Origin: Novosphingobium aerophilum
Lineage (GTDB): Bacteria > Pseudomonadota > Alphaproteobacteria > Sphingomonadales > Sphingomonadaceae
DNA: 64,000 nucleotides
Direction: 5' to 3'
Assembly (NCBI RefSeq): GCF_014230305.1
Contig: NZ_JACLAU010000007.1
Location: 1-64,000 of the forward strand
Below, in pieces: positions 1-8,686 of the stretch. The translations under genes were made by a program, and so were the position numbers. The notes below the pieces were generated by a model that saw only the letters and a program-made list of their open reading frames with translations, ran no database searches and had not been told where the DNA came from. How positions within the stretch are numbered: the first letter of the stretch is position 1; every line of letters starts with the position of its first letter.

Positions 1-59
1 CGGGCCCAAGCTCCCCAGCGGTCTAGGCAACCTAGGTGACAGCGGGCTCACGAACGGAG

Positions 60-87
60 CGGGTTGGGGCGCTAGCGCCCCAACCCG
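60..87. repeat. Perfect 28-bp palindrome
   Basis: The arms CGGGTTGGGGCGCT and AGCGCCCCAACCCG are exact reverse complements centred on GCTAGC. No T-run follows on either strand, so it is not a standard intrinsic terminator. It could be a bidirectional hairpin for an upstream gene or a binding site. Confidence 0.6.
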
Positions 88-119
88 CAAACCCATCATG
101 CACCAAATTCAAGATACAA

Positions 120-157
120 GGTGGCAGCCGCGCCAGCGGCTGACGGAGGGGGCTGCC
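120..157. repeat. Half copy of dispersed repeat family B
   Basis: GGTGGCAG at the start and GGCTGACGGAGGGGGCT at the end match the right arm of the composite palindrome at 15975-16127, which reads GGTGGCAG...GGCTGACGGAGGGGGC. The few bases between are diverged. Only one arm is present here. Confidence 0.65.
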
Positions 158-287
158 CACCCATCCCCGCAAAACCGTTTCCTAAATCCGTCCGATCTGA
201 CAAGGCGGACGCCATGATCCGTGCGCCCCGCCCTGCCCTTTCACCGCCCCGCAACCGGCGCCGGGGGCCGCCTTCGCCGTTTTGCTC

Positions 288-312
288 CAGAACCGTGTCA
301 ACCGTGTCAACC
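288..312 (+). promoter_or_regulatory. TGTCAAC direct-repeat motif upstream of queE
   Basis: In the queE direction the site reads CAGAACCGTGTCAAC followed by CGTGTCAACC, so TGTCAACC is repeated at 9-nt spacing. It ends 22 nt before the queE ATG. A 23/25 match sits 23 nt before chpT (14538-14562) in the same gene-relative orientation. The reverse strand carries two TTGACA hexamers. Function is unknown. Confidence 0.5.
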
Positions 313-334
313 ACCCCGTCATGCTGACGCCCCG

Positions 335-1066
335 ATGCTCACGCTAGCCACCACCACTCCGGGCGAGCCCGAGATCTTTGCCTCGCTGCAGGGCGAAGGG
401 CCGTCGCTGGGCCGGCCGAGCGTGTTCGTGCGGCTGTCGCGCTGCAATCTGGCCTGCCACTGGTGCGACACGGCCTACACCTGGCGTTTTGCCGGCGACA
501 ATCGCCCGCACCGCGACAACCTGGCCTTCGACCGCGCGGACAACCAGGTCACCCTGGATGAGGCCGAGGTGGCGGCGCGGATCGGTGCGCTGGGGGGCAA
601 CCGGCTGGTCGTCACCGGCGGCGAGCCGCTGTTGCAGGGCGCCGCACTCGCCCGGCTGGTCGCGCTGCTGCCCGCCATGCATGTGGAGATCGAGACCAAT
701 GGCACGGTCGCGCCCCATGCCGCGCTCGATCCGCAAGTCCACCAGTACAACGTCAGCCCCAAGCTGGCGCACAGCGGCAATCCGGCCGACCTGGCCCTGC
801 CGCCCGAACGCCTGGCGGCCTGGGCCGTCGACCCGCGCGCCTTCTTCAAGTTCGTGGTGGCCAGCCCCGACGATCTGGCCGAGGTGCGGACACTGGCGGA
901 GCGCCATGCCTTCGCCCCGGATCGCGTGTTCATCATGCCCGAGGGCACTCACCCCTCGATCCTGACCGAGCGGCTGCGCTGGCTCGCCCCGCTGGTCCTG
1001 GCCGAGGGCTGGCGGATCACGGACAGGTTGCACATTCACCTTTACGGCGACACACGGGGAACATGA
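335..1066 (+). CDS. queE: 7-carboxy-7-deazaguanine synthase (QueE)
   Basis: Radical SAM enzyme that contracts the ring of 6-carboxytetrahydropterin to 7-carboxy-7-deazaguanine, a precursor of queuosine in tRNA. The 243-aa product starts with the family pattern EIFASLQGEG (residues 13-22). The cluster cysteines form a CX3CX2C motif at C37, C41 and C44, followed by DTAYTW. GGEPLLQ is the SAM-binding GGE-type motif. The ATG at 335 is preferred because upstream in-frame residues lie in non-conserved intergenic DNA containing a repeated motif. The stop overlaps the next gene's start by 4 nt (ATGA), so the MATE gene is probably co-transcribed. Other queuosine genes must lie outside the window. Confidence 0.93.
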   Translation: MLTLATTTPGEPEIFASLQGEGPSLGRPSVFVRLSRCNLACHWCDTAYTWRFAGDNRPHRDNLAFDRADNQVTLDEAEVAARIGALGGNRLVVTGGEPLLQGAALARLVALLPAMHVEIETNGTVAPHAALDPQVHQYNVSPKLAHSGNPADLALPPERLAAWAVDPRAFFKFVVASPDDLAEVRTLAERHAFAPDRVFIMPEGTHPSILTERLRWLAPLVLAEGWRITDRLHIHLYGDTRGT

Positions 1067-2529
1067 CCAAGGCCCTCTCCGAACCCGCCGCGGCCGATTC
1101 CGCCCCCGCCGAACGCCCGGCTGACGGTGCCCCGGGCGGCACACGTCGCGGGGACCTGACGCAGGGCCCGATCCTGCGCACCCTGCTGCTGTTCTCGATC
1201 CCCACGCTGATCTCCAATCTGCTGCAGACGCTCAACGGATCGATCAACGCGATGTGGGTGGGCCGGCTGATCGGCGAAAGCGCGCTGGCCGCCACGGCCA
1301 ATGCCAACGTCATCACCTTCCTGCTGTTCTCGGCCGTGTTCGGCTTCGGCATGGCGACGACGGTCAAGGTCGGCCAGCACTTCGGCGCGCGCAATGTCGA
1401 CGCGGCGCGGCGCACCTTCGGGGCGGGCACCGGGTTCTGCACCCTGGTCTCGCTGGCCGTGGCGATCGCCGGCTGGTTCGCCTCGCCGACGCTGTTGCGG
1501 CTGATGGCGACGCCGGGGGGCAGCATGGCCGAGGCCGACGCCTATCTGCGGGTGATCTTCCTGTCATTGCCGTTCGGCACGGCCACCATGATGCTGTCGA
1601 TGGGGCTGCGCGGCGCGGGCGACGCGCGCACGCCGCTGTATGCGATGATCCTGACCGTGGCGATCGACGTGGCCTTCAACCCGCTGCTGATCCGCGGCGC
1701 CGGGCCGATTCCGGCCATGGGCATCGCCGGATCGGCGCTGTCGACCGCGCTGGCCAACATTGCCGGGGTCCTTCTGCTGGTGGTGGTTCTGTACCGCAAG
1801 GACCTGCCGCTGCGGCTGCGCGGGGCCGAGCTGCGCTACCTGCGGCCGGCCTGGGACGAGCTGGGCTACATCATCGGCAAGGGCCTGCCGATGGGGGCGC
1901 AGATGCTGCTGATCGCCGCGGCGCAGCTGGTCATGGTCGGGCTGGTCAACCGCGAGGGGCTGGACACCACGGCGGCCTATGGCGCCTCGATGCAGCTGTG
2001 GAATTACCTGCAGATGCCGGCCTTCGCGATCGGATCGGCGGTCAGCGCGATGGTCGCCCAGGCGATCGGCGCGGACAACCACCGCCGCGCCGGAGCGGTC
2101 ACCCTGTTCGGGGTGACCACCAACCTGGTGATGACCGGGGTGCTGGGCCTGCTGATCGTCACCTTCGACCGGCCGCTGCTGGCGATCTTCCTGGGACACG
2201 ACAGCCCGGCGATCCCGATTGCGCGGCATATCCAGCTGATCTGTACCTGGTCGTTCATGCTGTCGGGCGTGATGATGGTGATGACCGGGACCATGCGCGC
2301 CTATGGCGCCGTGGTGGTGCCGCTGCTGATCCTGTTCGTCTCGTTCTATCCGGCGCGGATGGGGTTCTACTTCGGAACCTATCACTGGCTGGGCAGCGAG
2401 GCGCTGTGGTGGTCCTATCCGGCCAGCTCATCGGTCGCGCTGGTCCTGACGGTCTGGGCCTACACGCAGGGCAACTGGCGCCACAACCGGGGCAGCGCCT
2501 ATCGCGCGGGCGGTCCGCCGGCGGATTGA
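1063..2529 (+). CDS. MATE family efflux transporter
   Basis: Inner-membrane multidrug and toxic compound extrusion carrier, expected to exchange cations for organic substrates. At 488 aa it has about twelve hydrophobic segments, preceded by a polar, alanine-rich N-terminus of about 35 residues. The typical opening is visible at FSIPTLISNLLQTLNGSINAMWVG. The internal duplication is seen in the second half (GKGLPMGAQMLLIAAAQLVMVGLVN). It overlaps the queE stop codon by 4 nt and ends five bases before the convergent herA-like gene. Substrate cannot be inferred. Confidence 0.9.
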   Translation: MTKALSEPAAADSAPAERPADGAPGGTRRGDLTQGPILRTLLLFSIPTLISNLLQTLNGSINAMWVGRLIGESALAATANANVITFLLFSAVFGFGMATTVKVGQHFGARNVDAARRTFGAGTGFCTLVSLAVAIAGWFASPTLLRLMATPGGSMAEADAYLRVIFLSLPFGTATMMLSMGLRGAGDARTPLYAMILTVAIDVAFNPLLIRGAGPIPAMGIAGSALSTALANIAGVLLLVVVLYRKDLPLRLRGAELRYLRPAWDELGYIIGKGLPMGAQMLLIAAAQLVMVGLVNREGLDTTAAYGASMQLWNYLQMPAFAIGSAVSAMVAQAIGADNHRRAGAVTLFGVTTNLVMTGVLGLLIVTFDRPLLAIFLGHDSPAIPIARHIQLICTWSFMLSGVMMVMTGTMRAYGAVVVPLLILFVSFYPARMGFYFGTYHWLGSEALWWSYPASSSVALVLTVWAYTQGNWRHNRGSAYRAGGPPAD

Positions 2530-2534
2530 CCTGG

Positions 2535-4229
2535 CTAGCGGCCCTGGGCCCGCCAGCGCAGCACGGTGCGGGCGACCATGTCCTCCTCGCCGCCCGAACA
2601 GCGCCACAGCTCGGTGATCGACGGGTCGGCCGAGGCGGGGCGACGCGGTTCCTCCAGCTCGTCGAAGCAGACGCGCACCGGGATCGAGACGCCCTCGCCC
2701 GAAATGATGCACTCGCGGTTGCGCAGCGAAGGGATCGAATCGAGGAAGCCGCGCGCGCCTTCGGGCATGGCGGCCCGGACGAAGGCCTGGTCGCGATCGT
2801 TGTTGAGCCGCATGGCGATGATCGTGCCGCACTGCGACAGCACGCCTTCGGCCAGATCCGAAGGGCGCTGGGTGATCAGCCCCAGGCTGACCCCGTACTT
2901 GCGGCCTTCCTTGGCGATGCGCGACAGCACGCGGCCGACCGACGAACCGTCGGCATTGCGCTCGTTGGGAACGTAGCGGTGGGCCTCCTCGCAGACCAGC
3001 AGGACCGGGCGGGTCTCTTCATCCCGGGCCCAGATCGCGAAGTCGAAGATCAGGCGCCCCAGCACGGCGACCACGGTGGAGGTGACCTCGGACGGAACAC
3101 CCGAGACGTCGACGATGGAGATCGGCTTGCCCAGCGCGGGCAGGCGGAAGATCTTGGCGATGAAGTCGGCCATCGTATCGCCGACCAGCACGCCCGAGAA
3201 CATGAACTGGTAGCGCGGATCACCCTTCAGCTCGTCGAGCTTGGTCTTGATCCGCATGTAGGGCACCGAACTGGTGCTCTTGTCGAGCTTGCCCGCCTCG
3301 TTCTGGAGGATCGCGGCGAGATCGGACAGCAGGTAGGGGATCGGGCTGTCCACGGTAACCTTGCCCAGCCCTTCCGCCAGGCGGCTCTTGAGCCGGGCCT
3401 GGAGCAGGCACTTGCCCAGGATGTCGGCGTCGATCTCGCGGTCGGTCCCGTGCGAGGTGAGGAGGACCTCGCAGTGCTCCTCGAAGTTCATCAGCCAGTA
3501 GGGCAGCTGCAGGTTGGTGGTGTCGAAGATCACCCCGGTGTTGCGGAACGCGGCGGCATACTCGCCGTGGGGATCGATCATCACCACATGACCCTGCGGG
3601 GCCATCTTGCAGATGCGGTGCAGGATCAGCGCGGCCCCGGTCGACTTGCCGGTGCCGGTCGAGCCGAGCAGGGCGAAATGCTTGCCCAGTAGGGCATCGA
3701 CATAGAGCCCGGCGCGGATGTCGCGGGTGGGGAAGACCGTGCCGATCTGGATCGCGAAACGGCCGTCGCTGGCATAGATCTGGCGAAGGTCGCTGGTGCT
3801 GGCCGGATAGACCAGCGCGCCGGGGATCGGATAGCGGGTGACGCCGCGCCGGAAGCCATGGATCCGGCCGGTCAGCTTCTCTTCCTCGCCCTCGCCCAGG
3901 AAATCGATGTTGGCGAGCACGCCGCTGCCCGACTTGGGGTCCTGCCGCTGGGTCCGCACGCTGGCCAGCAGCCAGCCGCGCCCGACCCGGATCTTGATCG
4001 CGCTGCCCACCTGCCCGGCCAGGGCAATCGAGGGGTCCTCGTCGTCGCTGCATTCCTGCAGGCGCTGGAGATCGAAGGCGATCAGCGAGGACGAGCCGGC
4101 GATGTCCAGCACCACTCCAATCGGATCGCTCGCGTTGTCGTGCACCGGGATCGCGCCGGGGCCGCCAGGCAGCTCCGTCACGCTCGCTGACGCGCTGCCG
4201 TCAAACCCGCCGCTGCTCATGCTGTTCAT
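2535..4229 (-). CDS. HerA-type ATP-binding protein (DUF87)
   Basis: FtsK/HerA-superfamily P-loop ATPase of 564 aa. Residues 1-180 form a beta-rich HAS-barrel-like domain. Walker A is GSTGTGKST at 189-197, the Walker B region is VLLVCEEAHRYVP, and the downstream GLITQRPSDLAEGVLSQCGT segment is typical of HerA hexameric helicases. Archaeal HerA works with the NurA nuclease in end resection; no NurA gene is present here. Bacterial homologues are usually annotated only as DUF87 or VirB4-like ATPases. It ends convergently with the MATE gene. DNA translocase activity is an inference from family membership. Confidence 0.85.
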   Translation of the reverse strand: MNSMSSGGFDGSASASVTELPGGPGAIPVHDNASDPIGVVLDIAGSSSLIAFDLQRLQECSDDEDPSIALAGQVGSAIKIRVGRGWLLASVRTQRQDPKSGSGVLANIDFLGEGEEEKLTGRIHGFRRGVTRYPIPGALVYPASTSDLRQIYASDGRFAIQIGTVFPTRDIRAGLYVDALLGKHFALLGSTGTGKSTGAALILHRICKMAPQGHVVMIDPHGEYAAAFRNTGVIFDTTNLQLPYWLMNFEEHCEVLLTSHGTDREIDADILGKCLLQARLKSRLAEGLGKVTVDSPIPYLLSDLAAILQNEAGKLDKSTSSVPYMRIKTKLDELKGDPRYQFMFSGVLVGDTMADFIAKIFRLPALGKPISIVDVSGVPSEVTSTVVAVLGRLIFDFAIWARDEETRPVLLVCEEAHRYVPNERNADGSSVGRVLSRIAKEGRKYGVSLGLITQRPSDLAEGVLSQCGTIIAMRLNNDRDQAFVRAAMPEGARGFLDSIPSLRNRECIISGEGVSIPVRVCFDELEEPRRPASADPSITELWRCSGGEEDMVARTVLRWRAQGR

Positions 4230-4317
4230 GCTTTCGCCGCCCGTCGCTGTCGCCTGTCAGAACGTTAGCGCAGAGAGGGTTAACGTCGCGCAAATGGTTG
4301 CCTCGGGAAACGGGGCG

Positions 4318-5073
4318 TCAGGTGCGGGTCAGCAGCCGACCGGCGATCCAGCCCATCGCCACCGAGACCGCGACGGCAAGCAGCCCGTAGATGAACGAGG
4401 AGCGCTGCGCGAACTCGGCAACGATCCGCTCGAACCCGCGCTTCTTGACCTCCACCCGGGCAATCGCCGAGGCCACCACGGAGCCGCGCGAAACGGCGAA
4501 GGTCTCGGCCGTGTAGGTGCCGGTCTGAACATTCGACGGCAGCTTGATGCGGGCCTGGTACAGCACCTGCTCGTTCACGGTGACCCCGGTGGGGTCCTCC
4601 TGGTACAGCTTCTGGTTGGTCATCAACTGGACCAGCCCGGCGGCAAAGCGGATCTGCTCCTCGGTCTGGAAGCTGCCGATCGGGGACAGTTGCAGGAACG
4701 GCAGGCCCAGCTCGTAGATCGCGGCGGTGCGGGGATCGACGATGCGGTCGAGCGGTCGGGACGAGGCCACCGCGTAGAACGACGGCGCCGAGCGGAACCG
4801 CGCGCTGGCCGCATTGACCCAGATCCCGGCATGCTTCTGCTTTTCGCGCAGGGTGATCGACTGGGTCGGTCCCTTCAGCACCACGACAATATCGTAATCC
4901 CGTCCGGCGCGGGTGCCCTGCGGATCGAGGATCGCGCCATAGAGCAACAGTTCGGTGCCGGTGAAACCCTGCCGCACCTGCACCTCGTGCTGCGACACCT
5001 CGGGCACAAGGATCGGATCGCGCGCGGCGCCGAGCAGGATCAGGCAGACCAGGGCGAAAAGGCGGCGCAGCAT
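4318..5073 (-). CDS. TIGR02186 family membrane-anchored protein
   Basis: The 251-aa protein has an N-terminal hydrophobic leader (MLRRLFALVCLILLGAA), a periplasmic beta-rich body, and one C-terminal membrane segment (FIYGLLAVAVSVAMGWIAG) ending in RLLTRT. This matches TIGR02186, an alphaproteobacterial family of unknown function. Its ATG follows the stop of the TauE/SafE gene by two bases, so the two are surely co-transcribed. The body could assist or regulate the exporter from the periplasmic side (inference). Confidence 0.8.
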   Translation of the reverse strand: MLRRLFALVCLILLGAARDPILVPEVSQHEVQVRQGFTGTELLLYGAILDPQGTRAGRDYDIVVVLKGPTQSITLREKQKHAGIWVNAASARFRSAPSFYAVASSRPLDRIVDPRTAAIYELGLPFLQLSPIGSFQTEEQIRFAAGLVQLMTNQKLYQEDPTGVTVNEQVLYQARIKLPSNVQTGTYTAETFAVSRGSVVASAIARVEVKKRGFERIVAEFAQRSSFIYGLLAVAVSVAMGWIAGRLLTRT

Positions 5074-5075
5074 GG

Positions 5076-5990
5076 CTAGAGCGGGGTCACTGTGTAAATG
5101 GCGTCGGGCTGGTAAGTGAGCCCCAGCGCCATGCGCAGGGCCACGCTCAGCACGATGATCGCCAGCACCAGGCGCAACCGCTCGGGGCGGACCCGCAAGG
5201 CGATCCGCGCGCCGAGCTGGGCCCCGGTGACCGAACCGAGCAGCAGCAGGACGGCCAGGACGATGTCCACCGCCTTGGTCGTCAGGGCATGCATCATCGT
5301 GGTGGCCATGGTCACGAACAGGATCTGGAACAGCGAGGTGCCGACCACGACGCTGGCGCTCATGCCCAGAATGTAAAGCATCGCGGGCACCAGCACGAAG
5401 CCGCCGCCGATGCCCATCAGCATCGTCAGGACCCCGGTGGTCATCCCGAGGAGCAAGGGCGCAAGCGGGGAGATGTAGAGACCCGAGCGATAGAACCGCC
5501 AGCGCAGGGGCAGGTTGGCCACCAGGGGATGATGCCGCCGCTTCCGCGCCGGCAGGGCCTCGCCGCGGGTCTGGGCCTTGATCTCGCGCCAGGAATCGCG
5601 CGCCATGAATCCGCCGATGCCGCCCAGCAGCACGACATAGAGGACATTGATCACCGTATCGATCTGGCCCAGCGCGGTGAGCAGCCGGAACAGCACGGCC
5701 CCGATCCCGGTGCCGATCACTCCGCCCGCGACAAGCACGCCGCCCATCAGGTAGTCCACCCCGCCGCGCCGGCTGTGCGCAAAGACGCCCGATACGCTGG
5801 CCCCCGTCACCTGGCTCGCCGCCGAAGCCGCCGCGACCGTCGGCGGGACCCCGTAGAAGATCAGCAGCGGCGTGGTGAGAAATCCGCCACCGACCCCGAA
5901 CATGCCCGACAGCAGCCCGGTCAGCCCGCCCAGCGCGACAATAATCAGGCCATTCACCGCAAGGTTGGCGATCGGGAGGTAGACGTTCAT
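5076..5990 (-). CDS. TauE/SafE family sulfite/organosulfonate exporter
   Basis: Polytopic inner-membrane permease of the TauE/SafE (DUF81) family, about 304 aa. The family start is clear: GGLTGLLSGMFGVGGGFLTTPLLIFYGVPPTVA, repeated in the second half as LTMLMGIGGGFVLVPAML. Members export sulfite, sulfoacetate or related anions. The ATG at 5990 was chosen because the extra upstream residues are not family-like and the following residues begin the first membrane segment. First gene of a two-gene operon with the TIGR02186 protein. Substrate is not determinable. Confidence 0.88.
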   Translation of the reverse strand: MNVYLPIANLAVNGLIIVALGGLTGLLSGMFGVGGGFLTTPLLIFYGVPPTVAAASAASQVTGASVSGVFAHSRRGGVDYLMGGVLVAGGVIGTGIGAVLFRLLTALGQIDTVINVLYVVLLGGIGGFMARDSWREIKAQTRGEALPARKRRHHPLVANLPLRWRFYRSGLYISPLAPLLLGMTTGVLTMLMGIGGGFVLVPAMLYILGMSASVVVGTSLFQILFVTMATTMMHALTTKAVDIVLAVLLLLGSVTGAQLGARIALRVRPERLRLVLAIIVLSVALRMALGLTYQPDAIYTVTPL

Positions 5991-6078
5991 CTTGCGGCCG
6001 GAGCCTAGTCCCTCTCCCGCTGCCGGGAAAGCACCAATGCGGAGGTCATCGGGCATAAACCGGCACGATCCGGCCGGG

Positions 6079-7155
6079 TCAGAACGATGTGGCGAGGACG
6101 AAGGCCGGTCCCGAGCCGGGCGCCGCGTTTCCGGCCACGCGCTGGCGCCAGTCCGCCTGCAACCGGGCGCGGATTGCCGGCCCCAGCGGGACCGAAAGGC
6201 TCACGGTCGCTCCCACGTCCACCCTGCCGGCCCCGGTCTGTCCCGCGCTCCACGCCGCCAGCCCCAGCCGCAGGTCGGTCGCGGCGTTCGACGACACCGC
6301 GCGTTCGATCAGGACCTGCCCATCCCCATAGGTCACGGCGCCCTTCCCGCCCACCCAGCCTGCCTGGGCATAGGCGCTGGCGGCAAAGCCACCGGGCAGC
6401 CGGTGCGGCCCGGTCTGGCCGACCAGCCCCGCTGCGGGACGCACGACCACGCTCCGTCCGGTCTCGACCACCCGCACCTCACCCAGCACATCCAGACGCA
6501 ATCCGTTGCGCGGTCGCCAGTCGAGCCCGAGCGCCACATCGCGCGACCGAGCGTTTAGTGCCGCGCTGCCGCGCAGATAGGCCTGCAAGCCGGGCCCAGG
6601 GGCAGAGCCAAGCCGATGGCGCAGCACGGCCCCGGCCTGGCTGCCCCCATAGGTCGGCACGGTACCGGTCGGGACCCCGGCCACGGCACGCACCAGCACC
6701 CACGCATCCCCGCCGAGACGCGAGTGCTGCCGACGCTCAGGTTCCGGCCAGTCCTCCCCGGATGGCGGACCAATCTGGATCTCAGGCACGTGAGCGGCTG
6801 CGGCCGGATCGGCCGGGGACTGATTGTCCGGCGGTCCAGGGTCGGCCCGGTCCAGAGACATGACCACATCACCGGTTCCATTGCCTGAAGCCGGACAGGG
6901 GCTCCCCCCGACGTGGCGAGCGAGGGTCATGCCCTGCGACATCCCGCTTGCCGGTCGGGCCAGGTGACCCTCCGCACCGGGTCCCGCAGCCAAGCCCGCC
7001 TGCACGGCTTCGGGCTGAAGGCCGCCCGGGACCAGTGAGCCGGGCCGGTCCCCGGGGGGCACGAAGTCGGTCAACATCCGCATGCAGACCCAGCCGCCCA
7101 GCACCACGACGAGCGTGGCAACCGGTTGCCCGCGCAAGCCGCCGCCCTGGTTCAT
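6079..7155 (-). CDS. Putative outer-membrane barrel protein partnered with NfrB-like GT
   Basis: This 358-aa product has a hydrophobic N-terminal segment (residues 11-26, including VATLVVVLGGWVCMRM), a low-complexity Pro/Gly-rich middle, and a C-terminal 170 residues of alternating strands such as LRLDVLGEVRVVE and ATVSLSVPL, ending in Phe as beta-barrels often do. Its ATG overlaps the stop of the NfrB-like gene by 4 nt. In enterobacteria NfrB works with NfrA, an outer-membrane protein with TPRs and a C-terminal barrel; this protein may be a much shorter functional equivalent without TPRs. Homology was not confirmed. Confidence 0.6.
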   Translation of the reverse strand: MNQGGGLRGQPVATLVVVLGGWVCMRMLTDFVPPGDRPGSLVPGGLQPEAVQAGLAAGPGAEGHLARPASGMSQGMTLARHVGGSPCPASGNGTGDVVMSLDRADPGPPDNQSPADPAAAAHVPEIQIGPPSGEDWPEPERRQHSRLGGDAWVLVRAVAGVPTGTVPTYGGSQAGAVLRHRLGSAPGPGLQAYLRGSAALNARSRDVALGLDWRPRNGLRLDVLGEVRVVETGRSVVVRPAAGLVGQTGPHRLPGGFAASAYAQAGWVGGKGAVTYGDGQVLIERAVSSNAATDLRLGLAAWSAGQTGAGRVDVGATVSLSVPLGPAIRARLQADWRQRVAGNAAPGSGPAFVLATSF

Positions 7156-8585
7156 CGGGGCGACCGGGGCGCCGCGGGATGGCTGTCATGCCGCGTCTTG
7201 TCCCATACCGTCGGAGTGCCCCGCAGCGAACCCAGGTAGGCCCGCAGGGCGCGGTGCGCAGAGGCGATCGCGATGACGTTCGACAGCGGGGCGCGAGCCA
7301 GGCTGCGGAGCCCCTCGACCAGGCCGCGTTCGTGGGTCGAGAACAGAAAACGGCAGACCAGGCGCCACACCAGACCAGCACCGCTGGCCAGCAGGAACAG
7401 GTCGGTCCAGGGTGTAGGGGCCAGCGCCGCGATCCCGGCAGGCGGACCGACAGCCGCCAGGATCAGGCCGGTAACAAGGCTGGCATAGGCCGCCAGCAGC
7501 ACCAGGGCGGCCATCGGCGCACGGCGGTCCCGCAAGGCCATCCAGCGATCGACCAGTGTCCCTGACCAGCCCAGCCGATCCCAGCCCTGATAGGCGATGC
7601 CATGGGTCCAGCGCGTCTTCTGCCGCACCGCGCAGGCAAAATGGGCGGGGAAGTGCGCCCGGGTCGCAACCAGCGCCCCCCCTGCGTCGCGCACCCGCAC
7701 GAAGCGGCTGCGTCCGCCCATCCGGGCTATGCGCCAGCCGATTTCGTAGTCCTCGGTCAGGCACTCGGGGGCAAAGGGTCCAGACGATCCGCCCCCATCG
7801 GTCTGGCGCTGCTGGTCCAGGCGGGCCAGCACCGACCGAGCGATGGCGCACCCCACTCCCGCCGCCGGCAGGGCCCCTCCCAACGCATCCCGCACGACCA
7901 TGGTCTTGGTGTGAGCCTCGGCGAACTCGTCGATGTAATGGCCTGCGACCCAGGGGGAACCAGCGAGCGGCTCTGCCCGGACCGGCAATTGCACGAAGTC
8001 CACGCTGGCCAGCACCTGTTCGAACAGGACCAGTTCCGCCGGATGGACCATGTCCTCGGCATCGTGCAGCACCACCGCCTGCACGGACCTGCCCGCTGCG
8101 ACCTCGTCCCGCTCGAGCGCCCGATAGAGGCGGTTGAGGCAATCGGCCTTGGTGCTGGGCCCAGCGACACCGATGGGCACGGCGCACAGTCGCGGGTCGC
8201 CATGACCGGCCGCCAGCACCGCCCGGGCGGTGTCCGGGTCATTCGCATAGCAGCCGACGTAGATCCTGACCTTCCGCTGCGGCCAGGCATCCAGCGCGTG
8301 CTGCACCGTCGTGCCGATAACCTGGGATTCGCACCATGCGGGAATGAACACCGCCATGGGCGCCGACAGTTCGCGCTGTTCGAACCCCCGTGGCAGACAA
8401 CGGGCCTGCACCCGGCCTCGCAGCACCAGCATCAGCCACAGGAAATCGACCAGCAGATCGTCAATCAGCCCGACCAATAGCCAGAACGCTGAAAACACCG
8501 TCAGTTCGCGATAGGCGCTGACCAGCCATGGCAAAATCTGCCCCGAGTGCGGCCACGGATCGGGCAACACCCAACCTTCCAGCAC
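7152..8585 (-). CDS. NfrB-like family 2 glycosyltransferase
   Basis: Membrane glycosyltransferase of 477 aa. Two N-terminal membrane segments (about 29-56) precede a GT2 domain with IPAWCE (81-86), the substrate-binding DAED (175-178), the acceptor TED motif (277-279) and RQKTRW (321-326), the signature of processive cellulose synthase-like enzymes. Two or three C-terminal membrane segments follow. The closest named relative I recognise is phage N4 adsorption protein B (NfrB), which makes a surface glycan. E. coli NfrB has an additional C-terminal MshEN c-di-GMP-sensing domain; here the protein ends shortly after the last membrane segment. It starts with GTG, 35 nt from the palindrome at 8620-8638. 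Confidence 0.82.
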   Translation of the reverse strand: MLEGWVLPDPWPHSGQILPWLVSAYRELTVFSAFWLLVGLIDDLLVDFLWLMLVLRGRVQARCLPRGFEQRELSAPMAVFIPAWCESQVIGTTVQHALDAWPQRKVRIYVGCYANDPDTARAVLAAGHGDPRLCAVPIGVAGPSTKADCLNRLYRALERDEVAAGRSVQAVVLHDAEDMVHPAELVLFEQVLASVDFVQLPVRAEPLAGSPWVAGHYIDEFAEAHTKTMVVRDALGGALPAAGVGCAIARSVLARLDQQRQTDGGGSSGPFAPECLTEDYEIGWRIARMGGRSRFVRVRDAGGALVATRAHFPAHFACAVRQKTRWTHGIAYQGWDRLGWSGTLVDRWMALRDRRAPMAALVLLAAYASLVTGLILAAVGPPAGIAALAPTPWTDLFLLASGAGLVWRLVCRFLFSTHERGLVEGLRSLARAPLSNVIAIASAHRALRAYLGSLRGTPTVWDKTRHDSHPAAPRSPR

Positions 8586-8619
8586 CCAAACCCCCGCAGC
8601 ACCGCGCGCCCCGAATGAA

Positions 8620-8638
8620 TGTAATATATTCTATTACA
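8620..8638. promoter_or_regulatory. Palindromic operator between NfrB-like gene and nhaA
   Basis: TGTAATATATTCTATTACA is a perfect 7-bp inverted repeat (TGTAATA / TATTACA) with a 5-nt centre, in an AT-rich island within very GC-rich DNA. Hexamers within one mismatch of TATAAT lie inside it on both strands (TATATT on +, TAGAAT on -). A bound regulator would therefore cover both divergent promoters. The regulator is unknown; symmetric 19-bp sites are typical of dimeric winged-helix or TetR-type proteins. Confidence 0.6.
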
Positions 8639-8686
8639 CTATCGAACGCTTGCCAAGCCGGGGCTTGCTGCCGCACGGTGCCCGGC

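Larger units (their letters stand above)
1..334. other. Intergenic region upstream of queE
   Basis: No convincing gene lies in these 334 bases. It holds, in order, a short inverted repeat (CTAGG-CAA-CCTAG, 23-35), a perfect 28-bp palindrome (60-87), a half copy of a dispersed repeat (120-157) and a TGTCAAC-rich motif (288-312) just before queE. The 3' end of an upstream gene could stop at the TAG at 24-26, but too little is visible to say. Confidence 0.6.

Noticed and set aside
221..334. N-terminal 38-residue extension of QueE
   Set aside because: It translates the intergenic TGTCAAC motif (giving CQPCQP) and is not part of the QueE family; ATG 335 is the natural start.
1254..3692. Very long + strand open frame (812 codons) across the MATE and herA-like genes
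   Set aside because: It is out of frame with the MATE gene and antisense to herA. Composition is Arg/Gly/Ala/Asp-rich with no domain, a product of high GC at third positions.
8528..8686. Earlier in-frame ATGs for nhaA (8528 and 8614)
   Set aside because: These would place the operator palindrome and part of the divergent gene inside nhaA; the encoded residues do not look like an antiporter N-terminus.
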